In this document: piece by piece, positions 1 through 10,433 of the stretch
Position numbering within the stretch: the stretch's first letter is position 1
Layout: each line of letters opens with the position of its first letter
Assembly (NCBI RefSeq): GCF_016908295.1
Contig: NZ_JAFBDO010000002.1
Location: forward strand, 899,154 to 963,153
Source of the DNA: Thalassobacillus pellis
GTDB taxonomy: Bacteria; Bacillota; Bacilli; Bacillales; Halobacillaceae
DNA: 64,000 bases
Direction: 5' to 3'
Position numbers and translations under genes: made by a program
Notes under the pieces: generated by a model
Seen by the model: the letters and a program-made list of their open reading frames with translations, nothing else
Database searches by the model: none
What the model was told of the DNA's origin: nothing

Positions 1-489
1 CAACTCCAATTCATTAAAGAAGACATATCTCGGAATCATAACTACCTGGGGCGGTATGATAAATGTAATTAACACCAGCACCAATAAAGTTTTTTTAAGA
101 GGAAAATCGTACCTTGCAAAACCATAACCGATGATGGCTGCGACGGCAGTTTGAGCAATCGAAGGAATTACGGTTACATACAATGTTTCTACCAGTGTTG
201 GAATCAAGTCCAGCACCTGATAAGCAACTTGATAGTTTTCCACATAAAAGGTTGATGGTATCCAGCTGATCAATGGATTCAATAAATCTTCTAATGACTT
301 GAAACTATACGAATCCATATAAATAATCGGATATAGATAAACAAACCCAATTACAATCAATAAACTGTACACGCAAAGTTTGAATAAAAAACCATTATTC
401 CCTTGTACCCCAAGCAGGTACCTCTTGGTTTTGGTCGTATACTTGTCTATTCTTTTTCTTTGATCCTGCGATAATTTAGTCTCCAGCAT
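1..489 (-). CDS. Carbohydrate ABC importer permease, MalG-type (cut by window edge)
   Basis: The frame opens at an ATG at 489 behind an AAAGGTGG ribosome binding site and leaves the window after 163 codons, so only the N-terminal half is visible. A basic cytoplasmic head of about 40 residues precedes a first membrane segment (LLIVIGFVYLYPIIY); after an extracellular loop, further segments follow from about residue 105. This is the layout of the second (MalG-like) permease of CUT1 sugar importers. The EAA loop that would contact the ATPase lies outside the window. It follows the MalF-like permease at 507 by 17 bp, so the two probably form one importer. Confidence 0.8.
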   Translation of the reverse strand, partial: MLETKLSQDQRKRIDKYTTKTKRYLLGVQGNNGFLFKLCVYSLLIVIGFVYLYPIIYMDSYSFKSLEDLLNPLISWIPSTFYVENYQVAYQVLDLIPTLVETLYVTVIPSIAQTAVAAIIGYGFARYDFPLKKTLLVLVLITFIIPPQVVMIPRYVFFNELEL

Positions 490-506
490 AATTTTTCCAC
501 CTTTAT

Positions 507-1373
507 TTAACGGTACTTTTTATTACCTCTCACAGCCATAATCCCCACACTCACGGCTAATAAAGCAGTGATGACTAGAAAGTATACCCAGGAAAGTGCA
601 GAAGCGTAACCATAGCCAGTTGAAAGTTCGAACATATTACTTTGAATGTGCTCAACTACTGGATTCAGTGCGAATACAGAATAAGTGACAATCGTATAAA
701 TCAAATTTACAATGATCATCGGAAACAGCGTAGGCAGTGTCACTTTCCAAAAACATTCCCAATTGGATGCACCGTCTATCTTAGCTGCTTCGTAAATTTG
801 CCGGTCCGTTTTCTGCAGTGCGGCTAAAAAGATTAATATCTGCACCCCTGAATACCATAAAATAATAATCAAATTATTCATGAGATAAAGCAGGATCGTA
901 TTCCAAATGCCATCACTATTCGCTAAAAAAGTTTCAAAGATGGCGTAATTTTCAATAGATGGAATCGATGTAACATCCTGCTCCATTAAATCAGTGATGA
1001 CCGGACCGCTGGCTATAATGACAGGGAGAAAGAATACCGTCCGAAAAAAACCTTTCATCCGAATCGGCTGATTCAATAACAAAGCAATGATTAAAGAAAA
1101 GACAATAATTATCGGGGTGGAAATGACTAATTCGCGTACAAATTTGAGCAGTATTTGTGTAAATTCGGCATCCACCGTAAAGGCATAAGCATAATTTTCA
1201 AATTTAATATATTCCGTCAAAATACCGTTCGGGGTTATTTTGACCTTTTGAAAACTGAGGTAAAGGGAATACACTAACGGAAAAGCAGTGAAGACTAAGA
1301 AACCAACAATCCAGGGTGATAAAAAAGAGATTCCTATCAAACTTTTTTTCCTTTTTAACGATAGCTGCTTCAT
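507..1373 (-). CDS. Carbohydrate ABC importer permease, MalF-type (CUT1)
   Basis: A 288-residue integral membrane protein with six predicted membrane segments, starting LLSPWIVGFLVFTAFPLVYS-like (residues 16-36). The ABC-permease EAA loop is clear near residue 195 ([15 protein letters not shown]), the site that docks on the cytoplasmic ATPase. Family knowledge makes it the MalF-like half of a CUT1 oligosaccharide importer, paired with the MalG-like permease beginning at 489. Its start overlaps the DUF5696 gene by 4 bp, so it is translationally coupled in the locus. It forms the second permease pair here; the first is at 5673-7471. The substrate cannot be read from sequence, but the GH35 enzyme upstream suggests a beta-galactoside oligosaccharide. 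Confidence 0.88.
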   Translation of the reverse strand: MKQLSLKRKKSLIGISFLSPWIVGFLVFTAFPLVYSLYLSFQKVKITPNGILTEYIKFENYAYAFTVDAEFTQILLKFVRELVISTPIIIVFSLIIALLLNQPIRMKGFFRTVFFLPVIIASGPVITDLMEQDVTSIPSIENYAIFETFLANSDGIWNTILLYLMNNLIIILWYSGVQILIFLAALQKTDRQIYEAAKIDGASNWECFWKVTLPTLFPMIIVNLIYTIVTYSVFALNPVVEHIQSNMFELSTGYGYASALSWVYFLVITALLAVSVGIMAVRGNKKYR

Positions 1374-3640
1374 GATTGATTCCCCCGCTCAATAACCTTA
1401 AATCCATCTGCTTCTATCTTTACTCCTGCGGCATGAACGTCCTCGCTCGTATAATTGACAAAAATAGATATCCCATTCGAATACCCGACTTCTACGACAC
1501 CGGTATCATGCACAGTGCGAAAACGGATGGTTTCACCTTCTACCTGCCCAAGGCTTTCTTTCACCATTTCATATTGTTCAATAATTTCATCTTCCCAATC
1601 GTCGAATTGTGAAGTGTACAAATCTTCGGATGGGGTATGCATCAGCTTATGAGAAGGTTCAGATGTCAAATAGAAAGATGGATAGGCACCAAATTCAATC
1701 ATACGTAGAACCTCGTCTACAGGATTATGATGGTAGTTGGAAAAGGATGCGTAATAAGGTATATATCCTTTCAATACTATTTGTATAAAAGGCACTGTGT
1801 CTGTTACAAAAATATAATTGGAGGAATACATCGGAATATCAAGGTAACGATCCGTTTCAGACAGCATATAGTCATTCGGCCTATATAAAGCAATAGAATC
1901 GATGCTTGACTGTAAAACACCAAACATTTCTTGATACATATCAATGGCTTCTGGCCTAAGAGTATGATGGTTGAAGTCCGAAAACAGCGCGTTGGCACTC
2001 GTATCGACTGCAAGATTCGCTATATCATTTTCCTCATATTTCTTCCTGTCTTGCTTGGCAATTTCCAATGCCTTCTGGGGACTTAGATAGTAGTACTCAG
2101 TTTCTCCACTGCTCCCTTTGATCGGCTCAGAATTGATTTTCCTTGCTACATCCGTTCTTCCGGAGAAACCGGAAGCTCCCTCGAAAGCTTTGGTATAATC
2201 TGTGTAATAATACAAGGGAATGCCCTTTTCCTTGAAGAAATCATGTACTTCTTCAAAATCGTCTTTACTGCCCAGCTTTTCCTCACGTGGAAACTTATCC
2301 GGTAAGGTTCCAGTCAGTCCACCTTCTGCCCAGCCACGATAGACGACATGCATATTATCAACATTCTCCTTCTTTAAGCGAGATACAAATCCAGGCAGGT
2401 CTTTGACTGGTGTCATCGGGTACACAGAGTCCCACAACAAGCCATCTTTCACTTCTCCGCCTAAAAATTCCAGCCGGATATCCACCTGATCCTTTTTAGC
2501 TGAGAGCATATCATTATCAATCAAATATTGCTGGTACGTGTGTGCCATCCCGACATAATCAGCTTCCTCATCGCTCAGGAATGAGATACGTTTTTTGATA
2601 TCAAATTCATTCATCTCCTTCTGGAAAGTATTAAAGCCTTCCATATCCTGACTCGTTGGCTGAAAGTATTGGTAGCGATAATTATACTTGGCCGTTATCC
2701 AATGGAAATCAGTGGCGACCCCAGAAGGGTAAGCAATGATTTCAGCGAAATTTTTCCCTTCGTCAAGGATGGTGACAAATCCGTTGTGATCGACTCCATG
2801 GGTAACTCCATACACGGGAATCGTTACCTTATAGGGAGGTTTTACTCTTTCTTTTTTTACTTCCTTTTTGCTTCGTTGGAACCCTTTATCTTCTCCATAG
2901 ATTGCTGCCCGGTAGGGAGATATAGAGGCTACCTGTTTTTCATCGAAACGCATGAGTGCACCGCTGCCATCTGGTATGAACATATAACCATTCTTATCCT
3001 TGCCCTCTACTGCGCCTAGAAATGGATAGATACGCATAGCAACCAATCTATTCTCTCCCTCTTCTATACCGCTATGCGGCACAGAAAGCACAAGCGAACT
3101 TCCTTCAATCGTCACTTCCAATGGAATGGTGATACCGGCTTCCTTAAAATCAACAGAGGCTGTAAAACCGTTTTTGACTTTCGTCAAAGTTACATCCGAT
3201 TGATTCGTGAGAATACTTTCTGAAGAAGTTTTATCTTCTTCCTTGATATAGTCGATGGTTATGGCAGAATGAGCCATGCTCCTCCATGTTTTGTTCAAGT
3301 CATATTCTTTGTTGGCATCGAGTCCTGAACTCCATATATAACCCGTTTGTTTATTTTCTATTTTCAGAGCCAAGGATTCTTCTTCGACATAAAGCGCCAG
3401 TTCTTCATTTTCGGCCATTAGTTCGTACCCATCCAGCGAGGTCTCCGCTTTTACTGCATTGCCATTTCTTTCAGGTTGTGTGTACTGATTCGATTTATAT
3501 CGAAGCATGTCATTCGAGCGTCTTGATTCCTTTTCGGAAACTTCTGTTTCTGGTTCATTAGTAGTAAGGGTATTGGCAATTACCTGAATCGGAAAAAACA
3601 CTATTAGTATCAGCACAAGCCATTTCCATCGTTTAAACAC
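1370..3640 (-). CDS. DUF5696-family secreted protein, possible glycosidase
   Basis: A 756-residue protein starting at GTG behind GAGGAGGTG. Residues 1-22 form a Sec signal or membrane anchor (WLVLILIVFFPIQVI). I recognise it as DUF5696, a family of unknown function common in sugar ABC-transporter loci of Bacillales. An N-terminal beta-rich part (70-340) is followed by a region (380-690) that reads like a TIM barrel: strand-like segments carry conserved-looking patches RGWAEGG (435-441), PLYYYTDYT (475-483) and AVDTSANALFSDFN (544-557), and DTSAN resembles the acid-bearing strands of retaining glycosidases. Catalysis is inference; the acids are not proven. The gene overlaps the NHL-protein gene upstream by 8 bp and the permease downstream by 4 bp, so all three are co-expressed. 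Confidence 0.8.
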   Translation of the reverse strand: MFKRWKWLVLILIVFFPIQVIANTLTTNEPETEVSEKESRRSNDMLRYKSNQYTQPERNGNAVKAETSLDGYELMAENEELALYVEEESLALKIENKQTGYIWSSGLDANKEYDLNKTWRSMAHSAITIDYIKEEDKTSSESILTNQSDVTLTKVKNGFTASVDFKEAGITIPLEVTIEGSSLVLSVPHSGIEEGENRLVAMRIYPFLGAVEGKDKNGYMFIPDGSGALMRFDEKQVASISPYRAAIYGEDKGFQRSKKEVKKERVKPPYKVTIPVYGVTHGVDHNGFVTILDEGKNFAEIIAYPSGVATDFHWITAKYNYRYQYFQPTSQDMEGFNTFQKEMNEFDIKKRISFLSDEEADYVGMAHTYQQYLIDNDMLSAKKDQVDIRLEFLGGEVKDGLLWDSVYPMTPVKDLPGFVSRLKKENVDNMHVVYRGWAEGGLTGTLPDKFPREEKLGSKDDFEEVHDFFKEKGIPLYYYTDYTKAFEGASGFSGRTDVARKINSEPIKGSSGETEYYYLSPQKALEIAKQDRKKYEENDIANLAVDTSANALFSDFNHHTLRPEAIDMYQEMFGVLQSSIDSIALYRPNDYMLSETDRYLDIPMYSSNYIFVTDTVPFIQIVLKGYIPYYASFSNYHHNPVDEVLRMIEFGAYPSFYLTSEPSHKLMHTPSEDLYTSQFDDWEDEIIEQYEMVKESLGQVEGETIRFRTVHDTGVVEVGYSNGISIFVNYTSEDVHAAGVKIEADGFKVIERGNQS

Positions 3641-5654
3641 GTAAAAGCACCTCCTCTATAACTGAAGTAACGAACTGATAGAGTTGATCAACTAACACAT
3701 AGAGCACGAAAAACACCAATACTGTCAGGAACATACCGAATAATGTGATGAGAATATTCCTGACTGTTCCCCAAAAGGAAAAGTCATGGATTTCTTTGAT
3801 CGTAGTGAATAAAATGATGACCGACCACGCAATCATCACCTGCATGGAAAATGTATAAATGAACGCTTCGTTATAGGTGAGTATGTTGGAAACCAATGTG
3901 ATTGGCAGCAAGAATAAAAGTGTCGGTGCAAGCGAATATATCGTGCCAATATATACATCCCTGAACTTTCCTTCCCCGTCTGTGATGGTACTGACGAGAT
4001 AATTCACAGTAATAAACAGGAAGAGGGGAAGCAGCACAGTCCCGATTTCCATGAAGATGTTCACATTCTCTGTCATTCGATTGGTGAAAAGAAAGCCCGT
4101 CCAATAAATCGTCAATACGTATTCCACTACTAAAACGAGATACAATATGGTAGCTGATAGAATCGATACACGTTCATAGGATTTCAAATAATAGACACTG
4201 TCTATCGGACGTTTGATAAATCTAGGTAAAAAGAGAAGTTCTTGAATCAGACCTTGTCGTTTCATACCGGAGGAAATGTCTTTTGCAGGCTGCAGAAAAT
4301 TTCTTCTTCTGTCGACGAACTTAACTGCAGATCCGGTAATAAAGAAAGCGAAGACAATGAGAAACGTGCCTGCCAGGTGCTCTTCCATCCAGCGGTATCG
4401 CAGTTCCCAGAAAGCATTGGAATAACCTTCTTTATCATGGGCCAATTTGAATTCCTTTAATGCCTCCTCGTATTTCTGTTGTTTATATAGCGCCTCTCCT
4501 TTCGCCATATGTGCAAGGCCAAAAGATGAGTTCAACCTAAGTATTTCATCCCAATATTTTTCGCTTTCGACATAGAACCCTTCTTCAAAAAGTGCTAAAC
4601 CCTGATGTAGGGTGGTAGTAAATTCCGTTGGTTCAAAAACCTGAATCTTCCCCTGTTCCCGGTCTGTCACATAAAGCCTGCCTAAATCATCCACTGCAAT
4701 ACTCGATGGCTGCATGGTCAGACCAAGCCGGTTTGTTTCATTGGTTTTTCCCCCAAAAGAAAACAGCAGGTTCCCGGAGCTGTCATACTCATAAATAATG
4801 CCATCATTACCAACGGCATAAATATTTCCGAGTGCTCCTGTCGCAATATCTACTAAATTAGTCTCTTCGGTTATATCGGGTGGTAATAAGTTTCCACCTG
4901 CAATATTAAGTTTCCGTATAGCCTCCCAGGCGGTACCCGAAGTGACCGTATATACTAATCCTTGTTCATCTATTGATATATTACTGGGAGCTGGAGGTTT
5001 TTTCATAAACAGTCTTGCTTGCTGCTGTTCTGTAGTGATCAATTCCTGCAGAAATTTCCCTACCGATGGTTTCAACGTATTAGCTCCATAATAGCCTAGA
5101 AATGTGCCGTCCTGACTCAATTGAATAATACCGTTGTTTGCGCTTTCTCCAATGATGTAGATATTACCGCGTTTGTCTACAGCTACCTTTTCTGGTTTAA
5201 ATGGGGCATCTTTCCCGAACAACGGAGAATCAGGCTTTCCATATTCCTGGACTAGTTCTCCATTTCCCTTGAATTTGTATACTTTCTGGTTACCATAATC
5301 CGCTACGTATACGTTGTTGTTTCTATCTGAGTACACACCCAGTGGTTCCTTTAATAGATTTTTTCCATAGACTTGCAGGACGTTTCCATTTTCGTCAAAC
5401 TTAGTGACGGTTTTTGTACCGGAATCAGCAATGTATACATTATTATTTTCGTCGATATAGATATCCTCTGGGTTCAGGATATTTTCCCCTTTGGCGAACA
5501 ATCCAATAGGAACATAGGCTGTTTGTGTTTCAATAACATTTCCATCAGCTGTTAATGTTTCTGTTTCGTATGGAACAGAAACGGAAGCAGAGGAAAGTTC
5601 GGGAAACAATATGATGGACCATAAGCAAAAAACGGCAATTAATAATTCGCTCAT
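3633..5654 (-). CDS. NHL-propeller / TPR / Yip1-domain membrane protein
   Basis: A 673-residue protein with an unusual domain order. A signal peptide (1-23) is followed by an extracellular beta-propeller built from NHL-type repeats (about 50-345), each with the pattern 'NNVYIADSGTKTVTKFDENG'. Then come a TPR-like helical pair (350-412), one membrane segment (428-447), and a Yip1-like multipass domain (about 500-665). Proteins of this architecture sit in sugar-uptake loci beside DUF5696 proteins; their job is unknown. A surface sensor or a scaffold that organises the importers are both inference. It has a strong ribosome binding site (AGGAGGAAGGG), starts 18 bp after the permease at 5673 and overlaps the DUF5696 start. 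Confidence 0.8.
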   Translation of the reverse strand: MSELLIAVFCLWSIILFPELSSASVSVPYETETLTADGNVIETQTAYVPIGLFAKGENILNPEDIYIDENNNVYIADSGTKTVTKFDENGNVLQVYGKNLLKEPLGVYSDRNNNVYVADYGNQKVYKFKGNGELVQEYGKPDSPLFGKDAPFKPEKVAVDKRGNIYIIGESANNGIIQLSQDGTFLGYYGANTLKPSVGKFLQELITTEQQQARLFMKKPPAPSNISIDEQGLVYTVTSGTAWEAIRKLNIAGGNLLPPDITEETNLVDIATGALGNIYAVGNDGIIYEYDSSGNLLFSFGGKTNETNRLGLTMQPSSIAVDDLGRLYVTDREQGKIQVFEPTEFTTTLHQGLALFEEGFYVESEKYWDEILRLNSSFGLAHMAKGEALYKQQKYEEALKEFKLAHDKEGYSNAFWELRYRWMEEHLAGTFLIVFAFFITGSAVKFVDRRRNFLQPAKDISSGMKRQGLIQELLFLPRFIKRPIDSVYYLKSYERVSILSATILYLVLVVEYVLTIYWTGFLFTNRMTENVNIFMEIGTVLLPLFLFITVNYLVSTITDGEGKFRDVYIGTIYSLAPTLLFLLPITLVSNILTYNEAFIYTFSMQVMIAWSVIILFTTIKEIHDFSFWGTVRNILITLFGMFLTVLVFFVLYVLVDQLYQFVTSVIEEVLLRV

Positions 5655-5672
5655 TTCCCTTCCTCCTCATAG

Positions 5673-6551
5673 TTACTTGATTCCAGAGTGTGCCATTGTA
5701 TTCATGACTTTACTTTGTAAAAAGATGAATATTATCAAGTTGGGAACAAACATGATCAAAGCAGCTGCGGCAGCCATCCCCTGGCCGGCTACCGTGTTTC
5801 CTCCTGTATCACCAGCTAAGGTTGACATGAAGAAGGCAAACGTTTTCAAGTTTTCATCATCTATAAATAATGTCGATGTTTCTGCATTGTTCCAAACTGC
5901 CTGGAAAGAAAGTATCGATATCGTCGCAATTGCTGGTTTTACTAACGGAACAATGATTTTTCCAAAAATTTGAAAATCATTCGCTCCATCTATCTTCGCT
6001 GCTTCTATCAATTCATTGGGAATCTGGTCAATGAACTGTTTTACAAGAAACAGTCCTACCGGCATGGCTAATAACGGGAAAATGTGGGCGGAAAAAGTAT
6101 TCAATAAACCTGCCTCGTCAATCAATAAATAACGCGGAATAACAACGGCTGCTGGTACAAACATCAATGCAATGGTATTGATTTCAAAGATGGTTTTCTT
6201 GAACTTGAATTGTTTCTTTGACAGGACATAACCTGCCATGGTGCTGATCAGTGCAGTTAAAAATACTACAATGACAGTTACGACAATGCTGTTGAATAGA
6301 TATCGTGACATGGGCACTCCCGTGGCCGTGGTATTACTCGCAAGATCCTGGAAATTCTGCAACGTTGGTTTCTGGACAAAGAATCTGGGTGGGTAAGCAA
6401 ACAGCTCATCAATGGGTTTAAACGCGTGTGAAAAAATATAAACTATCGGCATGATCATTAACAGCGCTATAGGTATAAGAATGAAGTAAAACTTCAGTTG
6501 GCTTTTATGAAATCTGTCTGGATTTATTTTCGTACCATGAAATGACGCCAT
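5673..6551 (-). CDS. Carbohydrate ABC importer permease, MalG-type (CUT1)
   Basis: A 292-residue protein with six membrane segments and the EAA loop near residue 185 ([20 protein letters not shown]). The cytoplasmic N-terminal tail is about 20 residues, then [20 protein letters not shown] begins the first segment, and the protein ends with the short hydrophilic tail usual for MalG-like permeases. It lies 32 bp after the MalF-type permease at 6584 and is presumably its partner. Together with the binding protein at 7464 they make the first importer of this locus. Start chosen at ATG 6551 behind GGAGGGATGAATA. Confidence 0.88.
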   Translation of the reverse strand: MASFHGTKINPDRFHKSQLKFYFILIPIALLMIMPIVYIFSHAFKPIDELFAYPPRFFVQKPTLQNFQDLASNTTATGVPMSRYLFNSIVVTVIVVFLTALISTMAGYVLSKKQFKFKKTIFEINTIALMFVPAAVVIPRYLLIDEAGLLNTFSAHIFPLLAMPVGLFLVKQFIDQIPNELIEAAKIDGANDFQIFGKIIVPLVKPAIATISILSFQAVWNNAETSTLFIDDENLKTFAFFMSTLAGDTGGNTVAGQGMAAAAALIMFVPNLIIFIFLQSKVMNTMAHSGIK

Positions 6552-6583
6552 TATTCATCCCTCCTTACAGAATGAGTAAAAAC

Positions 6584-7471
6584 TTAATCCTTTTCCCCGA
6601 ATAATTTCACAGCCACCCTTGAAAAAGAGTAGATAAACAACAGTAATAATACAGATAAAGCAGCAGCATATCCCATTTCATACCTAATGAATCCGTAATC
6701 TTCCAAATGGTTTACAATCAATTGACCGGAATATTGGGGAGTAGGGTTTTGGCCGGAGAGTTCCACCCCGATCGCTCCTGCCTGGAAAGTTGTTACGACA
6801 GCCATGACGGCACCGAACAGCATCTGAGGCTTCATCGATGGAATGGTAATATAGATGATTTCCTGGAAGCGGTTTCTGATCCCGTCGATATAGGCGGCTT
6901 CATATATTTCTCTATCAATGTTCAACACACCCGAGAGCATCGCCAGAAACCCTACTCCCATACTTCCCCATAACGTTACTAGAATCATAATGGTCATCAA
7001 ATAGTCAGGTGACTGAAGAAATTGAATGGGTTCGTTGATAAACCCCGTCGAGATCAACAAATTATTCAAATATCCTGTTTGATCCCCACTGAAAATGATT
7101 TTCCACACAACCGCCATCGCAACCCCAGCTGTCATCGAAGGTGAAAAAAGTATTAAAGCAAGGACAGTGCGCGGGCCTTTAGAAATCTGCGCTAACATCC
7201 AGGCCAGCAGAAAGGCTAATATGTATCCGCCCGGCCCTACAATGAGCGAGAATATGAGAGTATTAGGTAAAACGTAACGCATAAATATATTGTCCTGTGT
7301 AATGATGTTGACGTAGTTATCCAATCCGATGAACGTTGGTGTCTCGATGGTATTAAAGTACGTAAATGATAAACCGACAGCGATAGCCACCGGGATAATG
7401 ATAAATGTAGTGAACAAAATTAAATAAGGCGCCAGAAATACGGAAGTACTAAAATAATTTTTGCTATTCAT
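6584..7471 (-). CDS. Carbohydrate ABC importer permease, MalF-type (CUT1)
   Basis: A 295-residue permease with six predicted membrane segments and an EAA loop around residue 195 ([21 protein letters not shown] region). The loop ends in IP rather than LP, within the family range. It overlaps the end of the fused solute-binding protein gene by 8 bp, which suggests coupled synthesis of binding protein and channel. No nucleotide-binding subunit is encoded in the locus; in Bacillales such importers are usually energised by a shared MsmX-type ATPase encoded elsewhere (established for other CUT1 systems, inferred here). Confidence 0.88.
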   Translation of the reverse strand: MNSKNYFSTSVFLAPYLILFTTFIIIPVAIAVGLSFTYFNTIETPTFIGLDNYVNIITQDNIFMRYVLPNTLIFSLIVGPGGYILAFLLAWMLAQISKGPRTVLALILFSPSMTAGVAMAVVWKIIFSGDQTGYLNNLLISTGFINEPIQFLQSPDYLMTIMILVTLWGSMGVGFLAMLSGVLNIDREIYEAAYIDGIRNRFQEIIYITIPSMKPQMLFGAVMAVVTTFQAGAIGVELSGQNPTPQYSGQLIVNHLEDYGFIRYEMGYAAALSVLLLLFIYSFSRVAVKLFGEKD

Positions 7472-10406
7472 TTCCTCCTAGCCACCTTTCAATCGTTTCG
7501 ATGGTTGGAATTTTATATGGTTTGACCACTTTGCCATTTTCCATATAACCAAACTCCTCTAGCTTCCTCCGCATTTCCCGGTTGATGCGTATTACACTGT
7601 CATCTACGGCAGCACGGACATTCTCCCCTTCGAAAACCACCCTATTCCACACATTGCTTATCTCTCTTTCTACCATATAAGCATATGGGGTCTTTGGCAC
7701 TTCTCTTAAATACTTCCATTGTTCCAACACAACTTGTTTATGTTCTTCTGGCAGTGGCAACTGTGCAAAAGCATCCAGATTCGCCGTATTCCACATATAT
7801 TCAGGTCCGAATAACGTTTGTAACGATGTAGCAAATTCCGTCTGTGTTTCTTTGGACATCCACCATTTCAACAGTTCCCATGCTTTTTGCTTTTTATCTG
7901 TTCCTTTAAATATCATGGAAGCCTGTCCAGAACCAGGTGACCATCGTACAACTGTGCCATCGTCTTGTTTTACGCCAGGCTGCGGGGTAATGTCCCACCA
8001 CCCGGAGATTTCAGGAGCAGCTGTTGTCAGTTCAACATAAGTACTAAAAGGAGCTACACCAATTGGCAGGGTAGAATATCGGAAATGGTTATAAAATCGA
8101 GGAACTTGAAGCGGCATACTATAAATGGTGCTTAAATCCGCCATGAATTGAATTCCTCTTAAAGCGTTTTCTTCATCGATCGCCGTACCAATCCCATCTT
8201 CTTCATATAGTTTTCCGCCGAACTGATAAATAAATGGTGCTGTCGTTTGGAAAGCCTTAAACGCAGACTCCCCAGCCAATGGTATATAATAGTTCATTCC
8301 ATATCGTTGTAGTTCAGGAAGTATTTCAATGACTTCTTCCCATGTACCAGGTATGGGGATATCTAATTTTTGCATAATATCCTTTCGATAAAATTGCACA
8401 AAGAAGTCTTGGGTTTCAGGCAAAGCATAAATGCCGTCTTCCACAACTAAAGGTAAAAAAGCACCAGGTGAAAATTGCCTTCCAACCTTCTCAAAATCCT
8501 CAAATTGCCGTAAATCTACTGCCGCTCCACGAATGGCCAGCTCGTAAGGCACCCAGTTACTGATCCCTAATGCTACATCCGGCTGAGTGTCCGCAGCGCT
8601 TGCCAATACTAGTTTTTGTTCATCCGGCATGAGAGAATATTTGACTTTGATACCCGTTTCCTGTGTAAAATTCTGATCTGTCATATTCTGCAGCAATTCC
8701 ACGTACTGCCTCGGACGGTTCACCCATACTTCAAGGGTATCTTCGGACACTTCAGCTGTCGCCAGATTATCTTCTGAAAAGGATTGAAAAAAATTGACCA
8801 CAGAATCTTTCGCCTTGGTAAAAAATCCAGCCTCCGCGTCAGGTATGGATGTATCTCCGTGAAGATAGATCCGGTCGAGTAATAGTGGTTGTGCAGTCAG
8901 GTCCGTTGCCACCTTCCCCAACAATTGGGCAGCAGAATTCGATCCTGTAGATAGCTGGGTAAGGCTGTTCGGTATTTCATCCGGTTGCTCAGCTAAAGCT
9001 TCTAATCTATCAATCGCTATTTGTAATGAAGCAATCTCCGTTGATTCCTGTCCGTTACTCAAAGAAAGAAGATAGTCCACTTCTTCCTTTAGCCTGTCCG
9101 CCCAGTCAAGTAATTTCTTTTCAATACCGGGAATGTATTCTTCGATGTTCCAGTCACGGGATCCCTGTTGATTACCCACTAATTTTCTTATCGATAAAGA
9201 CAGTTCATCAATGCCCTGCATCACTTCATCAATTTCAAATAATACACGGGCATGGATAGAAGGGTCTGCCTTAAGGCTGATCTTGTTTATTCCTTCATGG
9301 AAATAAAAGTAATAAGGCTTTCCATCTTCTTTACTCAATGTTTCGTTATACCAATTTTCACTATATTTGAACTGGTACTGTTCCATATCTTTAAAGGGAA
9401 CTCGATCATTGATTAATACTGTACGATATACAGGTGACCTTGATTCTTTATTTTGATTAGCCTTAAAGGTCAACTTGTAGAATCCTGCTTTATCGATGTC
9501 AACTTTCCAGCTGACTTTCTGACCTGGCTTACTCCAGGAGTCGCCACCGATTGTATTGAGCAGAAGATTGTTTTCATCATAGGGAGAAACAGACGGATTT
9601 TCTTTTGCAACCGGTCTGATATAGGAGCTATTTTTCTCCGATGGATGCTCAGCCTCATAAACCTTAAGTCCCTTTCGCTTCTCTGCATCAGGATAACTGT
9701 CTATATAGTCATCATAAGCAGGAACGGGATCAGGAGAAGTCACATACACCTCCCCTACTAACATCTCCCCCCTTAGATTTATTAAGGTAATTGTGTTTTT
9801 TCCTTTTTTTAAATGGAATTTAAGAGGACGCTTGTACATATATGTAGAATCTTCTGCTTTCACATGCAGCCATCTGCGGACTGGCTGCTGGTCCGGGATG
9901 ATTTCGTTTCCTGAGCTATCTTTTTGAAAATCCTCGCTTGCGTTCTTCCATTTGGCTGGAAAGTTAATTTGCCTGCTCTCTGAGAATGGATATTCACCAT
10001 TAACCTGGATAGCACCCTCTATTGGCATAATCAAATTACCTTTGGGGAAATAATCAAACCCAATCTCATATAAACCTTCTCTTTCCACCTCGACTTCAAC
10101 CGTTAATGAATTTTGGTTACGCCAATAGAATACACGATCCCCATACCCCTGACTTTCTGAAGCTGGTAATAATGCATCATCCTCCATATTTGAAAATGAA
10201 GAAGGGGGGATAGCACGCTCCAATGAAGCGGTGCTATCCAAACCTTTTTTCTTCCATTCGTTGAGTAAGAGGTGATAACTTTGTTCACGGATTTGATCGG
10301 CAGAATCAGCAGCATCCTTATCACCTTGTTCACCTTCCGCTTGAACAAAGGTTAATGGGATTAAATATAAAACCAATAGCGACCAAAACAACACTTTTGA
10401 CTTCAT
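7464..10406 (-). CDS. Solute-binding protein fused to N-terminal carbohydrate-binding domains
   Basis: At 980 residues this is more than twice the usual binding-protein length. A Sec signal peptide (1-23, no lipobox cysteine) is followed by two beta-sandwich domains that look like CBM6/CBM35-type modules (about 75-230 and 250-395; the second opens [11 protein letters not shown], the common 'YEAE' start of such modules), then a helical linker (405-520). The C-terminal 420 residues are a family 1 extracellular solute-binding protein, with [34 protein letters not shown] and GKLYEEDG as typical landmarks. It probably gathers oligosaccharides at the surface for permeases 6584 and 5673. Without a lipobox, how it stays at the cell is open; carbohydrate binding or an uncleaved signal are options. 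Strong GAGGAGG ribosome binding site. Confidence 0.85.
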   Translation of the reverse strand: MKSKVLFWSLLVLYLIPLTFVQAEGEQGDKDAADSADQIREQSYHLLLNEWKKKGLDSTASLERAIPPSSFSNMEDDALLPASESQGYGDRVFYWRNQNSLTVEVEVEREGLYEIGFDYFPKGNLIMPIEGAIQVNGEYPFSESRQINFPAKWKNASEDFQKDSSGNEIIPDQQPVRRWLHVKAEDSTYMYKRPLKFHLKKGKNTITLINLRGEMLVGEVYVTSPDPVPAYDDYIDSYPDAEKRKGLKVYEAEHPSEKNSSYIRPVAKENPSVSPYDENNLLLNTIGGDSWSKPGQKVSWKVDIDKAGFYKLTFKANQNKESRSPVYRTVLINDRVPFKDMEQYQFKYSENWYNETLSKEDGKPYYFYFHEGINKISLKADPSIHARVLFEIDEVMQGIDELSLSIRKLVGNQQGSRDWNIEEYIPGIEKKLLDWADRLKEEVDYLLSLSNGQESTEIASLQIAIDRLEALAEQPDEIPNSLTQLSTGSNSAAQLLGKVATDLTAQPLLLDRIYLHGDTSIPDAEAGFFTKAKDSVVNFFQSFSEDNLATAEVSEDTLEVWVNRPRQYVELLQNMTDQNFTQETGIKVKYSLMPDEQKLVLASAADTQPDVALGISNWVPYELAIRGAAVDLRQFEDFEKVGRQFSPGAFLPLVVEDGIYALPETQDFFVQFYRKDIMQKLDIPIPGTWEEVIEILPELQRYGMNYYIPLAGESAFKAFQTTAPFIYQFGGKLYEEDGIGTAIDEENALRGIQFMADLSTIYSMPLQVPRFYNHFRYSTLPIGVAPFSTYVELTTAAPEISGWWDITPQPGVKQDDGTVVRWSPGSGQASMIFKGTDKKQKAWELLKWWMSKETQTEFATSLQTLFGPEYMWNTANLDAFAQLPLPEEHKQVVLEQWKYLREVPKTPYAYMVEREISNVWNRVVFEGENVRAAVDDSVIRINREMRRKLEEFGYMENGKVVKPYKIPTIETIERWLGGNE

Positions 10407-10433
10407 GTTGTTACCTCCTCAACATTTCTTTCG

